NCBI RefSeq assembly: GCF_040957575.1
Contig: NZ_CP162601.1
Location: 2,480,001 to 2,544,000 of the forward strand
Reading direction: 5' to 3'
DNA: 64,000 bases
From: Vibrio sp. HB236076
GTDB taxonomy: Bacteria; Pseudomonadota; Gammaproteobacteria; Enterobacterales; Vibrionaceae
The position numbers and the translations under genes were made by a program. The number at the start of each line of letters is the position of its first letter. Position 1 is the stretch's first letter. The notes beneath the pieces were generated by a model. The model had not been told where the DNA came from, made no database searches, and was given only the letters and a program-made list of their open reading frames with translations. Below, in pieces: positions 42,694 through 52,487 of the stretch.

Positions 42694-43140
42694 ATGCCAG
42701 ACTCAAAGAAAAAAACGCTAGGCATTCTAGCTATTGCCGGTGTTGAACCATACCAAGAAAAAGCTGGCGAAGAATACATGTCGCCAGAGCAGATGGAACA
42801 CTTTACTAAAATCTTGACTGCATGGCGCAATCAACTCAGGGAAGAGGTCAATCGCACTGTACACCACATGCAAGACGAAGCAGCCAATTTCCCCGATCCG
42901 GTTGATCGCGCATCTCAAGAAGAAGAGTTCAGTCTTGAACTGCGCAACCGAGATCGCGAACGTCGCTTGATCAAAAAAATCGAAAAAACCATGGATAAAA
43001 TCAAAGATGATGATTTCGGTTTTTGTGAATCTTGTGGGGTTGAGATCGGCATTCGCCGTTTAGAAGCTCGCCCAACAGCCGATTTGTGTATTGATTGTAA
43101 AACACTCGCAGAAATCAAAGAACGCCAAATGCAAGGCTAA
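42694..43140 (+). CDS. dksA: RNA polymerase-binding transcription factor DksA
   Basis: Binds the RNA polymerase secondary channel and potentiates ppGpp control of rRNA and amino acid promoters. The 148-residue protein has the coiled-coil with acidic tip residues ([11 protein letters not shown] near 70) and a C4 zinc finger (CESC and CIDC, 17 residues apart) near residues 110-135. The ATG at 42694 is preceded by GTAGGAG. The gene sits between sfsA and gluQ in the widely conserved order. A terminator follows about 20 bases downstream. Confidence 0.97.
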   Translation: MPDSKKKTLGILAIAGVEPYQEKAGEEYMSPEQMEHFTKILTAWRNQLREEVNRTVHHMQDEAANFPDPVDRASQEEEFSLELRNRDRERRLIKKIEKTMDKIKDDDFGFCESCGVEIGIRRLEARPTADLCIDCKTLAEIKERQMQG

Positions 43141-43161
43141 AGCCTTATCGAGCGCTAGAAT

Positions 43162-43184
43162 AAAGGGAGCTCATGCTCCCTTTT
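43162..43184 (+). terminator. Terminator after dksA
   Basis: AAAGGGAGC and GCTCCCTTT arms around a 4-base loop are followed by TTTTG on the plus strand, 21 bases after the dksA stop. Confidence 0.8.
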
Positions 43185-43381
43185 GTCGTTGCTCATGGCG
43201 ACGCAACGCCGCGTTACTCTTTTTCTAACGCCGTGAGCCTTCCTATCGAAAAAAGACTCATCGTCACGAATACGCTTCCCTTGTAAATTATCTGGTTTTT
43301 CTTTAACGAGAAGATTTTTAAACCTGTTCGCCTTTTTCTCGAAGGCATTTGGTTTTATAGTAACTCGATTGATCTGACAGG

Positions 43382-44287
43382 ATGAAACAAAAGAGCAGTA
43401 TGAGATACATAGGTCGTTTCGCCCCATCCCCTTCTGGCCCGTTGCATTTTGGCTCGTTAATCGCCGCATTGGGCAGTTACTTCCAAGCGAAATCTCAAGG
43501 CGGTTTGTGGCGAGTACGCATTGAGGATCTCGATCCACCACGAGAAATGGCAGGCGCCGCCGACCAGATCCTAAGAACCCTTGAACGCTACCAGTTACAC
43601 TGGGACGGAGAAGTCGTTTATCAGAGCCATCGCCATGACTTATACCAAGCGCAGATTGATCATTGGCTATCGCAAGGCCAAGCCTATTACTGTCAATGCA
43701 CTCGCAAAGAAGTTCAACAAAGCGGTGGCTTTTATCAAGGCCGTTGCCGAAAAAAACAGTGGTCAACCGGGGCAATCCGATTACAACCCCGCAGCCCCAT
43801 TTACCAATTTCACGACCGAAAACACGGGGTACTGACCATTCCAGATGCCCTAGCCCGAGAAGACTTCATCATTAAAAGAAAAGATGGGCTGTTTGCTTAT
43901 AACCTTGCTGTCGTCATTGATGACATTGAGCAAGGTATTACCGAAGTGGTGCGCGGCGCAGATTTGATTGAACCGACGGGACGCCAAATCAGCTTATACC
44001 ACCAATTAAAGAAAACGCCGGTGTCTTATCTGCACTTGCCTTTGGCAACGACAGCGCAAGGGTTAAAATTATCCAAGCAAAACCACGCCCCGGCATTAGA
44101 TGAAAAACACCCCAGACGCACATTGCTCGCCGCCATGAACTTTTTGGGGTTTAAGCTCGAAGCCAACTTAAAAGAGGCAAAACTGGCAGAAATACTGCAT
44201 TGGGGTGTCGAAAATTGGACTTTAAATCAACTACCTAACCAATTAAGTATTCCGCAACATTCTCAAATGCCTTCGGTTGAGCTATGA
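43382..44287 (+). CDS. gluQ: Glutamyl-Q tRNA(Asp) synthetase
   Basis: A shortened GluRS paralogue that attaches glutamate to queuosine 34 of tRNA-Asp. The 301-residue protein has the catalytic core without the anticodon-binding domain. Motifs are FAPSPSGPLHFGSL (HIGH-like), VRIEDLDPPRE, zinc-site cysteines in YYCQCTRKEVQ with GRCRKK, and a KLSK form of KMSKS. The ATG at 43382 is used; an ATG at 43400 (MRYIGRF) has AGAG at a reasonable distance and may be the true start. It follows dksA after 241 bases, a conserved pairing. Confidence 0.95.
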   Translation: MKQKSSMRYIGRFAPSPSGPLHFGSLIAALGSYFQAKSQGGLWRVRIEDLDPPREMAGAADQILRTLERYQLHWDGEVVYQSHRHDLYQAQIDHWLSQGQAYYCQCTRKEVQQSGGFYQGRCRKKQWSTGAIRLQPRSPIYQFHDRKHGVLTIPDALAREDFIIKRKDGLFAYNLAVVIDDIEQGITEVVRGADLIEPTGRQISLYHQLKKTPVSYLHLPLATTAQGLKLSKQNHAPALDEKHPRRTLLAAMNFLGFKLEANLKEAKLAEILHWGVENWTLNQLPNQLSIPQHSQMPSVEL

Positions 44288-44344
44288 TTAGCCGCAAATT
44301 GCGCTTTGGCGCAGCAAATTCAATAACGCTAGGTTGAGAAACCA

Positions 44345-45712
44345 TTGCCAATAATGCACATGAATACAAACGATAACATCACAGACGAACACCTCCAACG
44401 CCCGGAGCTCTCATTGAACGTGTTCACTCGCGAAGAACACAATATCTCGCGTAAACAAATCAGTGAAAATGCACTCAAAGTCCTGTATCGCCTTCATAGT
44501 GCAGGCTTTGATGCCTTTCTCGTTGGCGGCGGTGTCCGCGATTTACTGCTTGGCTTAACGCCAAAAGATTTTGATATCGCCACCAATGCAACACCGGAGC
44601 AAATCAAACAGTTGTTTCGCAATTGCCGTCTTATTGGTCGTCGCTTTCGTCTTGCCCATATTATGTTTGGCCGCGATATCATTGAAGTCGCGACATTTCG
44701 CGGTCATCACGATCAATCGAATGATAAAACGTCTTTGCAATCCAAAGAGGGTATGCTGTTAAGAGATAACGTATACGGCACTATAGACGAAGATGCGGAA
44801 CGACGCGACTTTACGGTTAACTCGCTTTACTACAGCATCGCTGATTATTCGATCCACGACTACGCTCGAGGTGTTGAAGACTTAGAAGAGCGCCTGATTC
44901 GCCTCATCGGTGACCCCGATAAACGCTACCGAGAAGATCCAGTGCGTATGCTGCGAGCCATTCGCTTTGCGGTGAAACTCGACTTTGATATCGAAGAAGA
45001 AACCGCCGCGCCGATTGAAGAGCTTGCCGGGCTACTCAAAGACATTCCCGCAGCGCGTATGTACGAAGAATCATTAAAGTTATTGCAATCAGGACAAGGG
45101 CTAGAGACCTACCATCTGCTGCGTGAATACGGTTTGTTTCAACAGATGTTTCCCGTTATTGCTGAGCACTTTACCGAGCAATACGACTCGGCGACAGAGC
45201 AAATGCTCGATATCGTACTCGATTCAACGGACCAACGTATTCTCGAGGGCAAACGCATCAACCCTGCTTTCATGTTTGCCGCAATGCTGTGGTACCCATT
45301 GATATCTCTTTCGAACAAGCTAGAAAAAGAGTTAAACCTCAATGCCTACGACGCCATGATGGAAGCGAGCAATGTCATTTTAGATGCACAAGTAAAAACC
45401 ATTGCTATTCCGCGCCGTCATACCACGACCATTCGCGATATTTGGGTATTGCAAATGCGCTTGATGCGCCGCAGCGGTAAACGCGCTTTTCGCTTGCTCG
45501 AGCTCAATAAATTCAGAGCCGGTTTTGACTTTTTGGAAATGCGCGGCGAGATCGAAGGCGGTGAAACACAAGAATTGGCCAAGTGGTGGGATACCTTCCA
45601 ACAAGCGGGTCGCAATATGCGCCAAGCCATGGTTAACGACATCAACGAGCCAGGTAGCAGCAAGCCGCGCCGCCGCCGTCGCAATACCAGTAAAAAGAAA
45701 CCCAAAGCATGA
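44345..45712 (+). CDS. pcnB: Poly(A) polymerase I
   Basis: Adds poly(A) tails to RNA 3' ends and so marks them for decay. The 455-residue frame has the nucleotidyltransferase signature LVGGGVRDLLLG with the catalytic aspartates in PKDFDIAT, the GRRFRLAHI segment, RRDFTVNSL and RYREDPVRMLRAIRFAVKL. The C-terminus is basic (KPRRRRRNTSKKKPKA). The frame opens with TTG at 44345, and ATGs follow at 44354 and 44360. No start has a strong ribosome-binding site; pcnB is also weakly initiated in E. coli. It overlaps folK by four bases (ATGA). Confidence 0.95.
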   Translation: MPIMHMNTNDNITDEHLQRPELSLNVFTREEHNISRKQISENALKVLYRLHSAGFDAFLVGGGVRDLLLGLTPKDFDIATNATPEQIKQLFRNCRLIGRRFRLAHIMFGRDIIEVATFRGHHDQSNDKTSLQSKEGMLLRDNVYGTIDEDAERRDFTVNSLYYSIADYSIHDYARGVEDLEERLIRLIGDPDKRYREDPVRMLRAIRFAVKLDFDIEEETAAPIEELAGLLKDIPAARMYEESLKLLQSGQGLETYHLLREYGLFQQMFPVIAEHFTEQYDSATEQMLDIVLDSTDQRILEGKRINPAFMFAAMLWYPLISLSNKLEKELNLNAYDAMMEASNVILDAQVKTIAIPRRHTTTIRDIWVLQMRLMRRSGKRAFRLLELNKFRAGFDFLEMRGEIEGGETQELAKWWDTFQQAGRNMRQAMVNDINEPGSSKPRRRRRNTSKKKPKA

Positions 45713-46209
45713 TGAAAACGGTATACATTGCCATCGGCAGTAACTTAGACAACCCAGTACAGCAAGCCCAACAGGCCATCGAAGCGCTAAAACAGCTCCC
45801 CGATAGCCAATGGGAGCAAGTGTCATCGCTGTACTCAAGTACGCCGATGGGCCCTCAAGATCAACCGGATTACATCAATGCGGTGGCCAAGTTGTACACC
45901 CACTTAACACCCCTTGAACTGCTAGAGCACACCCAGCGTATCGAGCTCGAGCACGGCCGGGTAAGAAAAGAACAACGTTGGGGAGCAAGAACGCTCGATT
46001 TAGATATCTTGCTCTATGGCCAAGAGACCATCGAACACCCTAGACTAACCATCCCACATTACGGAATGAAAGTCAGAGAATTCGTTGTCTACCCTCTGGC
46101 TGAGATCACTCCCGATTTAACGCTCCCCGATGGGACTAAGCTCTCTGAGTTGCTGGCTAACACGCCATTAAACGGGCTTAGTATTTGGCAAAGCCTGCCA
46201 AACGAGTAA
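45709..46209 (+). CDS. folK: 2-amino-4-hydroxy-6-hydroxymethyldihydropteridine pyrophosphokinase
   Basis: Transfers pyrophosphate to 6-hydroxymethyl-dihydropterin, making the substrate that FolP uses. The 166-residue enzyme shows YIAIGSNLDNP near the N-terminus, the STPMGPQDQPDYINAV loop, and the HPPK signature RWGARTLDLDILLYG near residues 86-100. A second ATG follows directly and the choice is not important. It overlaps pcnB by four bases and precedes panB by nine, so pcnB-folK-panB-panC is one operon, as in E. coli. Confidence 0.97.
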   Translation: MMKTVYIAIGSNLDNPVQQAQQAIEALKQLPDSQWEQVSSLYSSTPMGPQDQPDYINAVAKLYTHLTPLELLEHTQRIELEHGRVRKEQRWGARTLDLDILLYGQETIEHPRLTIPHYGMKVREFVVYPLAEITPDLTLPDGTKLSELLANTPLNGLSIWQSLPNE

Positions 46210-46218
46210 GGAAAAACA

Positions 46219-47013
46219 ATGAAAAAAGTTACCATTAATGACCTTAATCTTTGGAAAAAAGAAGGTCACAAATTTGCTTGTGTCACCGCCTATGACGCCA
46301 GCTTTGCTCAAGTGTTCGAAAGCCAGGAAATGCCGGTATTACTCGTCGGAGACTCCCTTGGCATGGTTCTACAAGGCCAATCAGACACTTTGCCCGTCAC
46401 GGTTGACGATATTTGCTACCACACCCGCAGCGTCAGAGCCGGTAGCCCCAACAGTTTACTGCTCGCAGATATGCCATTTATGAGCTACGCCTCCCCATTA
46501 CAAGCGTGCGAAAATGCCGCTAAGTTAATGCAAGCAGGGGCCAACATGGTAAAATTAGAAGGCGGAGAGTGGCTGGCTGAAACCATTAGTATGCTGACAG
46601 AACGCGCGGTTCCAGTCTGTGCACACCTAGGCTTAACGCCTCAATCTGTTAATATCTTAGGCGGGTATAAAGTTCAAGGCCGTGAACAAGACAAAGCGGA
46701 TAAAATGGTCAAAGACGCACTGATTTTACAACAAGCAGGCGCACAAATCGTATTGCTTGAGTGCGTGCCAAGTGAATTAGCTGAGCGGATCACCCAGTTA
46801 CTTGACATTCCTGTGATCGGTATCGGTGCGGGTAATAAGACCGATGGTCAAATGTTGGTCATGCATGATATATTCGGCATCTCCGCCAACTATATACCCA
46901 AATTTTCGAAAAACTTTTTAGCAGAAACAGGCAGTATTCATCAAGCCGCTGCACAGTATATCGAAGATGTGCGTAATGGCGCGTTTCCTGATGACGCCCA
47001 CACAATTGCTTAG
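46219..47013 (+). CDS. panB: 3-methyl-2-oxobutanoate hydroxymethyltransferase
   Basis: First committed enzyme of pantothenate synthesis; transfers a hydroxymethyl group from methylene-THF to 2-oxoisovalerate. The 264-residue TIM-barrel protein has VTAYDASFA and the metal-binding [11 protein letters not shown] near residue 42. The later AHLGLTPQS and [18 protein letters not shown] are also typical. The ATG follows AAGGAAAAACA. It lies eleven bases upstream of panC. Confidence 0.97.
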   Translation: MKKVTINDLNLWKKEGHKFACVTAYDASFAQVFESQEMPVLLVGDSLGMVLQGQSDTLPVTVDDICYHTRSVRAGSPNSLLLADMPFMSYASPLQACENAAKLMQAGANMVKLEGGEWLAETISMLTERAVPVCAHLGLTPQSVNILGGYKVQGREQDKADKMVKDALILQQAGAQIVLLECVPSELAERITQLLDIPVIGIGAGNKTDGQMLVMHDIFGISANYIPKFSKNFLAETGSIHQAAAQYIEDVRNGAFPDDAHTIA

Positions 47014-47024
47014 AGGTCATTGCA

Positions 47025-47939
47025 ATGCAAACTTTTGCTGAAATTTCAGAAGCTCGTGAATTTATTCAACAAGCGCGACGCGATGGACGACGTATTGGTT
47101 TTGTACCCACGATGGGCAATTTACACGATGGTCACCTTACTTTAGTCAAAAAAGCGCAAGAACTTGCCGATATTGTCGTCGTCAGTATCTTTGTCAACCC
47201 GCTGCAATTTGATCGCGCAGACGACTTAGAAAACTACCCAAGAACCCTAGAAGCTGACTTGAGTAAATTGATGGAAGCAGGCGTAGATGCCGTCTTCATT
47301 CCAGAAGTAGAGACCATGTACCCAGAACAGCCAGAGTCACACACTTTGGTCGATGTTCCGGTACTGTCGGCTATTTTAGAAGGCAATGCTCGCCCTGGCC
47401 ATTTTCGCGGCGTGACGACCGTAGTGACTAAATTGCTCAATATCATTCAGCCGGATCTGGCGTGTTTTGGTGAAAAAGATTTCCAACAGTTGGCCATTGT
47501 GCGCAAACTCGTTAGCGATTTGGCGTTAAACGTCGACATTGTCGGTGTCCCGACGACGCGTGAACTCGATGGCCTGGCGATGAGTTCTCGCAATAATCTA
47601 CTGACGATTGATGAGCGTCAACGTGCGCCAGTACTCGCACGCACTATGCGCTGGATGAGCAGTGCCATTCGCGGCGGTCGCCATGATTACGACTCGATTA
47701 TCGAAGACGCCAATGATCAACTAAGAGCCGCCGATCTCGAACCAGATCAAATTTTTATCCGCGATGCACGCACTTTACAAGATATCAATCAGCACACTCA
47801 ACAGATTGTGATTTTAATGTCGGCTTTTCTCGGTCAAGTTCGCCTCATCGACAACCTTGTCGTGGACTTTACTCAAGAATCTCGTGACGAGCAAACCAGC
47901 GGGCAAGAGCCAGAAAGTGAAACGGCTTCTCAAGCTTAA
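47025..47939 (+). CDS. panC: Pantothenate synthetase
   Basis: Joins pantoate and beta-alanine using ATP. The 304-residue enzyme shows the HIGH-like motif [14 protein letters not shown] near residue 28, [34 protein letters not shown] and SSRNNLL (KMSKS-like). The core ends near residue 283. The remaining acidic tail ([21 protein letters not shown]) is longer than in E. coli and looks disordered. A strong terminator closes the operon. Confidence 0.97.
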   Translation: MQTFAEISEAREFIQQARRDGRRIGFVPTMGNLHDGHLTLVKKAQELADIVVVSIFVNPLQFDRADDLENYPRTLEADLSKLMEAGVDAVFIPEVETMYPEQPESHTLVDVPVLSAILEGNARPGHFRGVTTVVTKLLNIIQPDLACFGEKDFQQLAIVRKLVSDLALNVDIVGVPTTRELDGLAMSSRNNLLTIDERQRAPVLARTMRWMSSAIRGGRHDYDSIIEDANDQLRAADLEPDQIFIRDARTLQDINQHTQQIVILMSAFLGQVRLIDNLVVDFTQESRDEQTSGQEPESETASQA

Positions 47940-47951
47940 TTTTGTGCAAAG

Positions 47952-47979
47952 AAAAAGGTCGCTTAACAGCGACCTTTTT
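47952..47979 (+). terminator. Terminator after panC
   Basis: AAAAAGGTCGC and GCGACCTTTTT arms around a 6-base loop lie 13 bases after the panC stop. Confidence 0.88.
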
Positions 47980-48165
47980 ATTATTCAACTTTAAAACGTA
48001 CCTTATTCAATCACCGCCATCCCTTACCGGTAAACACTCGCTAACGCGTTGGAACGAACAACCACTCTCGCCCCTATTGTTACAAGAACAAGAGCGGCCT
48101 TAATAGCAAGGCTTTTACCGCTCTACCATTGATCGCGATTTGCTCGAGATGGTGTTGATTGACGA

Positions 48166-48936
48166 TTAATGCCTTAACCCAATACCACGGGTGATCAAAT
48201 AGTGAGCTAAGGCGTATAGGGCAACCACAAATCCTATTAACACCATAAACGACGTGGCGATTGGCACATCAGAGATGCCCAGGAACCCGTAGCGAAACGC
48301 GTTAACCATATAAACAATCGGGTTGATTTTCGACACACCTTGCCAAAACTCAGGCAGCAAACTCAACGAATAAAAAACACCGCCTAAATAAGTCAATGGT
48401 GTAAGCACAAAAGTGGGAACGATTGAGATGTCATCAAAGGTGGTGGCGAACACCGCATTGATCAAACCGCCTAGCGCAAACACGATTGAGGTCAACAATA
48501 CCGTGATCACAATGACCCACCAATGATGGACCTGTAAGTCAACAAAGAGCAAAGACACCGCGGTCACTAAAGTGCCGACCAACAAACCTCGCGTCACGCC
48601 CCCCATGACGTACCCCCAAATAATAACGTAGTTCGGAACGGGGGCGACCAATAACTCCTCGATGTGCTTTTGAAATTTGGCGCTAAAAAAAGAAGAAGCC
48701 ACATTTGAGTACGAGTTAGTAATGACGGACATCATGATAAGGCCAGGGACAATATACGCCATGTAACTCACGCCGTGCATCTCTCCAATGCGCTGACCGA
48801 TCAATTGACCAAAGATAACAAAGTACAAAGTCATCGTAATTGCTGGCGGAACAATCGTTTGTACCCAGATACGAGTAAAGCGATTGATTTCTTTTAGTAA
48901 TAAACTGCAAAAAGCAGTCCAATAAATGTGATACAT
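48166..48936 (-). CDS. yadH: ABC-2 type exporter permease (YadH)
   Basis: A 256-residue inner-membrane protein with about six hydrophobic segments and the ABC-2 signature region ending GGVFYSLSLLPEFWQGVSKINPIVYMVNAFRYG-type (near residues 185-215). It partners the ATPase encoded eight bases upstream. The pair lies between panBCD-type genes and can/hpt, as yadG-yadH do in E. coli. The substrate is unknown. Confidence 0.92.
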   Translation of the reverse strand: MYHIYWTAFCSLLLKEINRFTRIWVQTIVPPAITMTLYFVIFGQLIGQRIGEMHGVSYMAYIVPGLIMMSVITNSYSNVASSFFSAKFQKHIEELLVAPVPNYVIIWGYVMGGVTRGLLVGTLVTAVSLLFVDLQVHHWWVIVITVLLTSIVFALGGLINAVFATTFDDISIVPTFVLTPLTYLGGVFYSLSLLPEFWQGVSKINPIVYMVNAFRYGFLGISDVPIATSFMVLIGFVVALYALAHYLITRGIGLRH

Positions 48937-48944
48937 ACTTCCTC

Positions 48945-49859
48945 TTAACCGTTCTGATTAACGATAGCAACAAAGAGCTCTTCGAGGCGATTTGCTTTAT
49001 TTCTCATCGAAAGCACTTTGATATTGTGTTGTGATAACTGTTCAAAGATAGTATTTAACCCTTGGCTTTTTTCCAGTTCAATTTCCAATGAGCCATTGAC
49101 GATCACCTGCTCCTTAACCCCAGTTAATCGCGGTAATGCCTCGATATCATCGACGTCAAGGATAAAGGTTTCAACATCAAGCTTGTTCAATAGCGCTTTC
49201 ATACTGGTATTTTCGATCAATTGACCGGCCTGAATAATACCAATATTGCGACACAGCATCTCAGCTTCTTCAAGGTAGTGTGTGGTCAAGATGATCGTAA
49301 TTTGCTGCTCTTGGTTAATCTTCTTTAAAAATCGCCACATAGAGCGGCGCAGCTCTATGTCAACACCAGCGGTTGGCTCATCTAAGATAAGTAACTTGGG
49401 GTTGTGCATTAAGGCTCTTGCTATCATAAGGCGGCGCTTCATCCCCCCAGACAAGTTACGCGCTCTCTCGTGACGTTTTTGCCACAAATCCAGCTGAGTG
49501 AGGTACTGCTGAGCGCGCTGCTTGGCTACGTCCCTTTTAACGCCGTAATAACCAGCTTGTTGCAAGACAATTTGTTCCACCGTTTCAAAGGGATTAAAAT
49601 TAAACTCTTGTGGCACTAACCCCAAGTGTTGTTTGGCTTGCTCCAAATGGCTGTCAATATCGTAGCCAAAGACTTTTACTTGACCTGAGCTTTTGTTAAC
49701 CAAAGAAGAGATGATGCCAATGGTGGTCGATTTTCCTGCGCCATTCGGGCCTAATAAGGCGTAAAAGTCGCCTTTTTCTACCGTTAAAGAGAGGCCTTTT
49801 AACGCTTGAAAACCACCTGAATAGGTTTTTGTCAGCTGTTCTATTTCTAATGCATACAT
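48945..49859 (-). CDS. yadG: ABC exporter ATP-binding protein (YadG)
   Basis: A 304-residue ATPase of an ABC-2 exporter. Walker A is GPNGAGKST near residue 39, the signature is LSGGMKRRLMIARALM near 137, and Walker B is LLILDEPTAGVD. A C-terminal accessory domain (about 220-304) follows. It is co-oriented with and directly upstream of yadH. The substrate is not known, although related pairs are annotated as drug or polysaccharide exporters. Confidence 0.93.
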   Translation of the reverse strand: MYALEIEQLTKTYSGGFQALKGLSLTVEKGDFYALLGPNGAGKSTTIGIISSLVNKSSGQVKVFGYDIDSHLEQAKQHLGLVPQEFNFNPFETVEQIVLQQAGYYGVKRDVAKQRAQQYLTQLDLWQKRHERARNLSGGMKRRLMIARALMHNPKLLILDEPTAGVDIELRRSMWRFLKKINQEQQITIILTTHYLEEAEMLCRNIGIIQAGQLIENTSMKALLNKLDVETFILDVDDIEALPRLTGVKEQVIVNGSLEIELEKSQGLNTIFEQLSQHNIKVLSMRNKANRLEELFVAIVNQNG

Positions 49860-50087
49860 GAGTGATTACTCTTTTTGTCTTGGACACATACCTTACGTGA
49901 TTGAAAAATGGCGACTCAGTCGCTTGCGCCGAAAAAGTGAAGTAAGGTGAGGCAATAAGGAAATACCCCATGATGGAATCCCATCCCCCACCACGGCTTT
50001 TTTACCCTCACCCGATCAAAATCATTTACTAAGGCGTCGACTTCACCTAGTCTCAACATTTACCCCTTCGTGTAACCAGGATAACCG

Positions 50088-50750
50088 ATGCCCGAACTTA
50101 AAACCTTATTTGATAACAACTCCAAATGGTCTGAGGCACTGAAATCAGGGCAACCGGAATACTTTTCTCATTTAGAGGCGGGGCAATCGCCCAGTTACCT
50201 TTGGATTGGTTGTTCAGACAGTCGCGTACCGGCAGAACGTTTAACCGGACTCGAAGCTGGCGAACTGTTTGTTCATAGAAATGTCGCCAACCAAGTGATT
50301 CACACCGATCTCAATTGCTTGTCCGTCGTGCAATACGCCGTCGATATTTTAAAGGTCAAACACATCATCGTCTGTGGTCACTATGGCTGCGGTGGGGTCA
50401 TCGCGGCGATAGAAAACCCGAATTTAGGCTTGATTAACAACTGGTTATTACACATACGCGATGTCTATTTAACGCATAAAAAAAGCCTATCGCTCTTTCC
50501 TCAACCGCAATGGGCGGACAAGCTCTGTGAGCTCAATGTCGCCGCCCAAGTGTACAATCTTGGCAACTCCACTCTGCTGCAAAATGCGTGGCAACGAGGT
50601 CAAAGCATAAGCTTACACGGGGTAATTTACGGGATTGCCGATGGGCGTTTAAAAGATTTATCGCTGCGTTGTTCTGATGCTCTATCGTTAGATAACGTCT
50701 ATCAAAGTGCCATGAACAAAATTTTACATGCCGAATTACCCAGCCAATAA
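50088..50750 (+). CDS. can: Beta-class carbonic anhydrase Can
   Basis: Zinc enzyme that interconverts CO2 and bicarbonate, needed for growth in air. The 220-residue product has zinc ligands Cys42, His98 and Cys101, and Asp44, in CSDSR and CGHYGCGG at the same numbers as in E. coli Can. It is divergent from yadG and convergent with hpt, as in E. coli. A 9-base inverted repeat (50742-50774) spans its stop but lacks a T-run. Confidence 0.96.
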   Translation: MPELKTLFDNNSKWSEALKSGQPEYFSHLEAGQSPSYLWIGCSDSRVPAERLTGLEAGELFVHRNVANQVIHTDLNCLSVVQYAVDILKVKHIIVCGHYGCGGVIAAIENPNLGLINNWLLHIRDVYLTHKKSLSLFPQPQWADKLCELNVAAQVYNLGNSTLLQNAWQRGQSISLHGVIYGIADGRLKDLSLRCSDALSLDNVYQSAMNKILHAELPSQ

Positions 50751-50785
50751 GCCTTGTTTTTCAGTTTATTGGCTAGATAAACAGA

Positions 50786-51313
50786 TTACTCTGGTACCAC
50801 TTTGCCAATGTAAGGCAGGTGGCGATATTTTTGTGCGTAATCAATACCGACCCCAACGACAAATTCATCGGGAATGTCAAAACCGATCCAATCAACAGGA
50901 ACGTCAACCTCACGACGAGATGGCTTGTTGAGCAAGGTGCAAATTTTGATCGAGTTAGGCTCTCGCAAAGCAAGCATTTCTTTGATTTTACTCAGTGTAT
51001 TACCAGTATCAATTATATCTTCAACCAGTAAAACGTCTTTGCCTTGAATGTCGTCGTCCAGATCTTTTAGGATGCGAACATCTCGTGAGCTCTCCATGGT
51101 ATTGCCATAACTCGATGCCGTCATAAAATCGACTTGATGGACCAAATCAATGGCTCGACACAAATCCGCCATAAAAACAAATGACCCACGCAACAAGCCG
51201 ACGAGGACTAATTCTTGGCTCGACTGGTAATGCTCGCTGATTGACTGTCCGAGTTCTCGGACGCGCTGTTGGACTTCTTGCTCAGAAATCAGGACTTCTA
51301 CCGTATGCTTCAT
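50786..51313 (-). CDS. hpt: Hypoxanthine phosphoribosyltransferase
   Basis: Purine salvage enzyme that converts hypoxanthine (and guanine less well) to the nucleotide with PRPP. The 175-residue protein has the PRPP motif [13 protein letters not shown] near residues 95-107, the flexible loop around SSYGNT and the C-terminal [19 protein letters not shown]. It is divergent from the quorum regulator gene. This hpt-luxR/hapR neighbourhood is typical of Vibrio. Confidence 0.96.
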   Translation of the reverse strand: MKHTVEVLISEQEVQQRVRELGQSISEHYQSSQELVLVGLLRGSFVFMADLCRAIDLVHQVDFMTASSYGNTMESSRDVRILKDLDDDIQGKDVLLVEDIIDTGNTLSKIKEMLALREPNSIKICTLLNKPSRREVDVPVDWIGFDIPDEFVVGVGIDYAQKYRHLPYIGKVVPE

Positions 51314-51648
51314 ACTTACTCAATATTGGCTTAGGGATAAAATTTACCGCTATTGTACCATCGCGATGACTCAGACATAACCACACTAACGTCAATTTAC
51401 TGGTGAAAAATAAGCACGATTAATCAACGATAAAAGGCCAATATTTCTCTTTTTGCCGAGATAATACTGAGATTTTGATTCCAAAACGAACAAAAACCCC
51501 CTCTTAGTTGTCGATATTAATTCAATTATCAATCTTAATTTGTTGTGAGTAGTTGACCACCATCATATGCACCAGTACACTGATAATGGACAGTAATAAT
51601 AATAATCACAAATTACTGAGCCCCACTCACTTGGCAAGGAAATTTATT
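51314..51648. promoter_or_regulatory. Intergenic region between hpt and the luxR-type gene
   Basis: This 335-base AT-rich gap carries the hpt promoter on one strand and the quorum-regulator promoter and leader on the other. A TTATCAAT half-site within 51517-51540 resembles half of a LuxR/HapR operator, which would fit the known autorepression. The last 80 bases form the leader that includes the Qrr-like target. Confidence 0.4.
51628..51639 (+). promoter_or_regulatory. Probable Qrr small-RNA target overlapping the ribosome-binding site
   Basis: CACTTGGCAAGG matches 10 of 12 positions of the complement of the conserved Qrr core (CAGTTGGCTAGG, recalled from Vibrio Qrr RNAs). It includes the Shine-Dalgarno AAGG of the regulator gene. 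Pairing would block translation at low cell density. The Qrr gene itself is not in this window. Confidence 0.55.
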
Positions 51649-52251
51649 ATGGAAACGATAACAAAAAGACCTCGAACTCGGCTTTCCCCTCTCAAACGCA
51701 AACAACAATTAATGGAAATTGCTTTAGAAGTATTCGCTCGTCGTGGTATTGGTCGCGGAGGGCATGCAGACATTGCAGAAGTTGCTCAGGTTTCCGTTGC
51801 AACAGTCTTTAACTACTTCCCCACTCGTGAGGATTTGGTCGACGAAGTGCTTAATCATGTAGTTCGCCAACTGTCGAACTTTCTCACCGATCACATCGAT
51901 ATGGAGCAGCCTATCCAGGACAACATGACCAATATCATTGAAAATATGGTACTCAATGTTGAGCATGATTGTTATTGGATGAAAGTGTGGTTTGAATGGA
52001 GTGCGTCCACCCGTGAAGAGGTGTGGCCTTTGTTCGTTAGCAGTAATCGCACTAATCAGTTGCTGATCCAGAACATGTTCAGCAACGCGATTGAAAAAGG
52101 CGAAATCGACAATAGCTTTAAACCCGAGCACTTATCTAATCTCTTTCTCGCGATGTCCTACTCTATTTTTGTCCAAGCCAATCGCTCAGCCAGCAGTAAA
52201 GAGATTAAAGAATTATTGAAAAGCTATTTTTCAATGCTGCGGTTCATCTGA
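51649..52251 (+). CDS. luxR: Quorum-sensing master regulator, LuxR/HapR/OpaR family (TetR fold)
   Basis: High-cell-density transcription factor of Vibrio quorum sensing, unrelated to V. fischeri LuxR. The ATG at 51649 (METITKRPRTRLSPLKRKQQ) follows AAGGAAA and gives 200 residues; the frame extends 32 codons upstream from a TTG, but these are not conserved. The N-terminal DNA-binding domain (EVFARRGIGRGGHADIAE with VSVATVFNYFPTREDLVDEV) is nearly invariant in the family. The C-terminal dimer and ligand domain is more divergent (EQPIQDNMTNIIENM). WMKVWFEWSASTREEVWPLFV is the family hallmark. The leader holds a Qrr-like target. The local name (luxR, hapR, opaR, smcR) depends on species. Confidence 0.95.
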   Translation: METITKRPRTRLSPLKRKQQLMEIALEVFARRGIGRGGHADIAEVAQVSVATVFNYFPTREDLVDEVLNHVVRQLSNFLTDHIDMEQPIQDNMTNIIENMVLNVEHDCYWMKVWFEWSASTREEVWPLFVSSNRTNQLLIQNMFSNAIEKGEIDNSFKPEHLSNLFLAMSYSIFVQANRSASSKEIKELLKSYFSMLRFI

Positions 52252-52440
52252 GGAAAGCCTGCCAGTCTCATTAACGGTTTAGCCTGGGTGGCATAGGGAA
52301 AGCTTAAATAAGGCAAACCTTTTTTCAATACCAATTTAAGCCGCTATTTTCCATGTGATTGGTACGCGGTTATTGAGATTGCTAACCCGCTCGCACAACC
52401 GACAATGACGTTCGATTGACATAAATCAGATGACGATAAT

Positions 52441-52468
52441 AAAAAAGCTGCCAATTGGCAGCTTTTTT
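52441..52468. terminator. Bidirectional terminator between the luxR-type gene and lpdA
   Basis: AAAAAAGCTGCC and GGCAGCTTTTTT arms around AATT. It ends 19 bases past the lpdA stop and can also stop transcripts from the plus strand. Confidence 0.88.
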
Positions 52469-52487
52469 CAACTAAAACGGAAAAGTA

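Noticed and set aside
43155..43775. 206-residue open frame on the minus strand
   Set aside because: It runs antisense through gluQ and over the dksA terminator, has no recognisable motifs or ribosome-binding site, and the plus-strand gluQ is certain.
45380..45838. 152-residue frame on the minus strand
   Set aside because: Antisense to pcnB and folK, with no support.
50742..50774. Perfect 9-base inverted repeat across the can stop codon
   Set aside because: No T-run on either strand and a 15-base loop; not convincing as a terminator.
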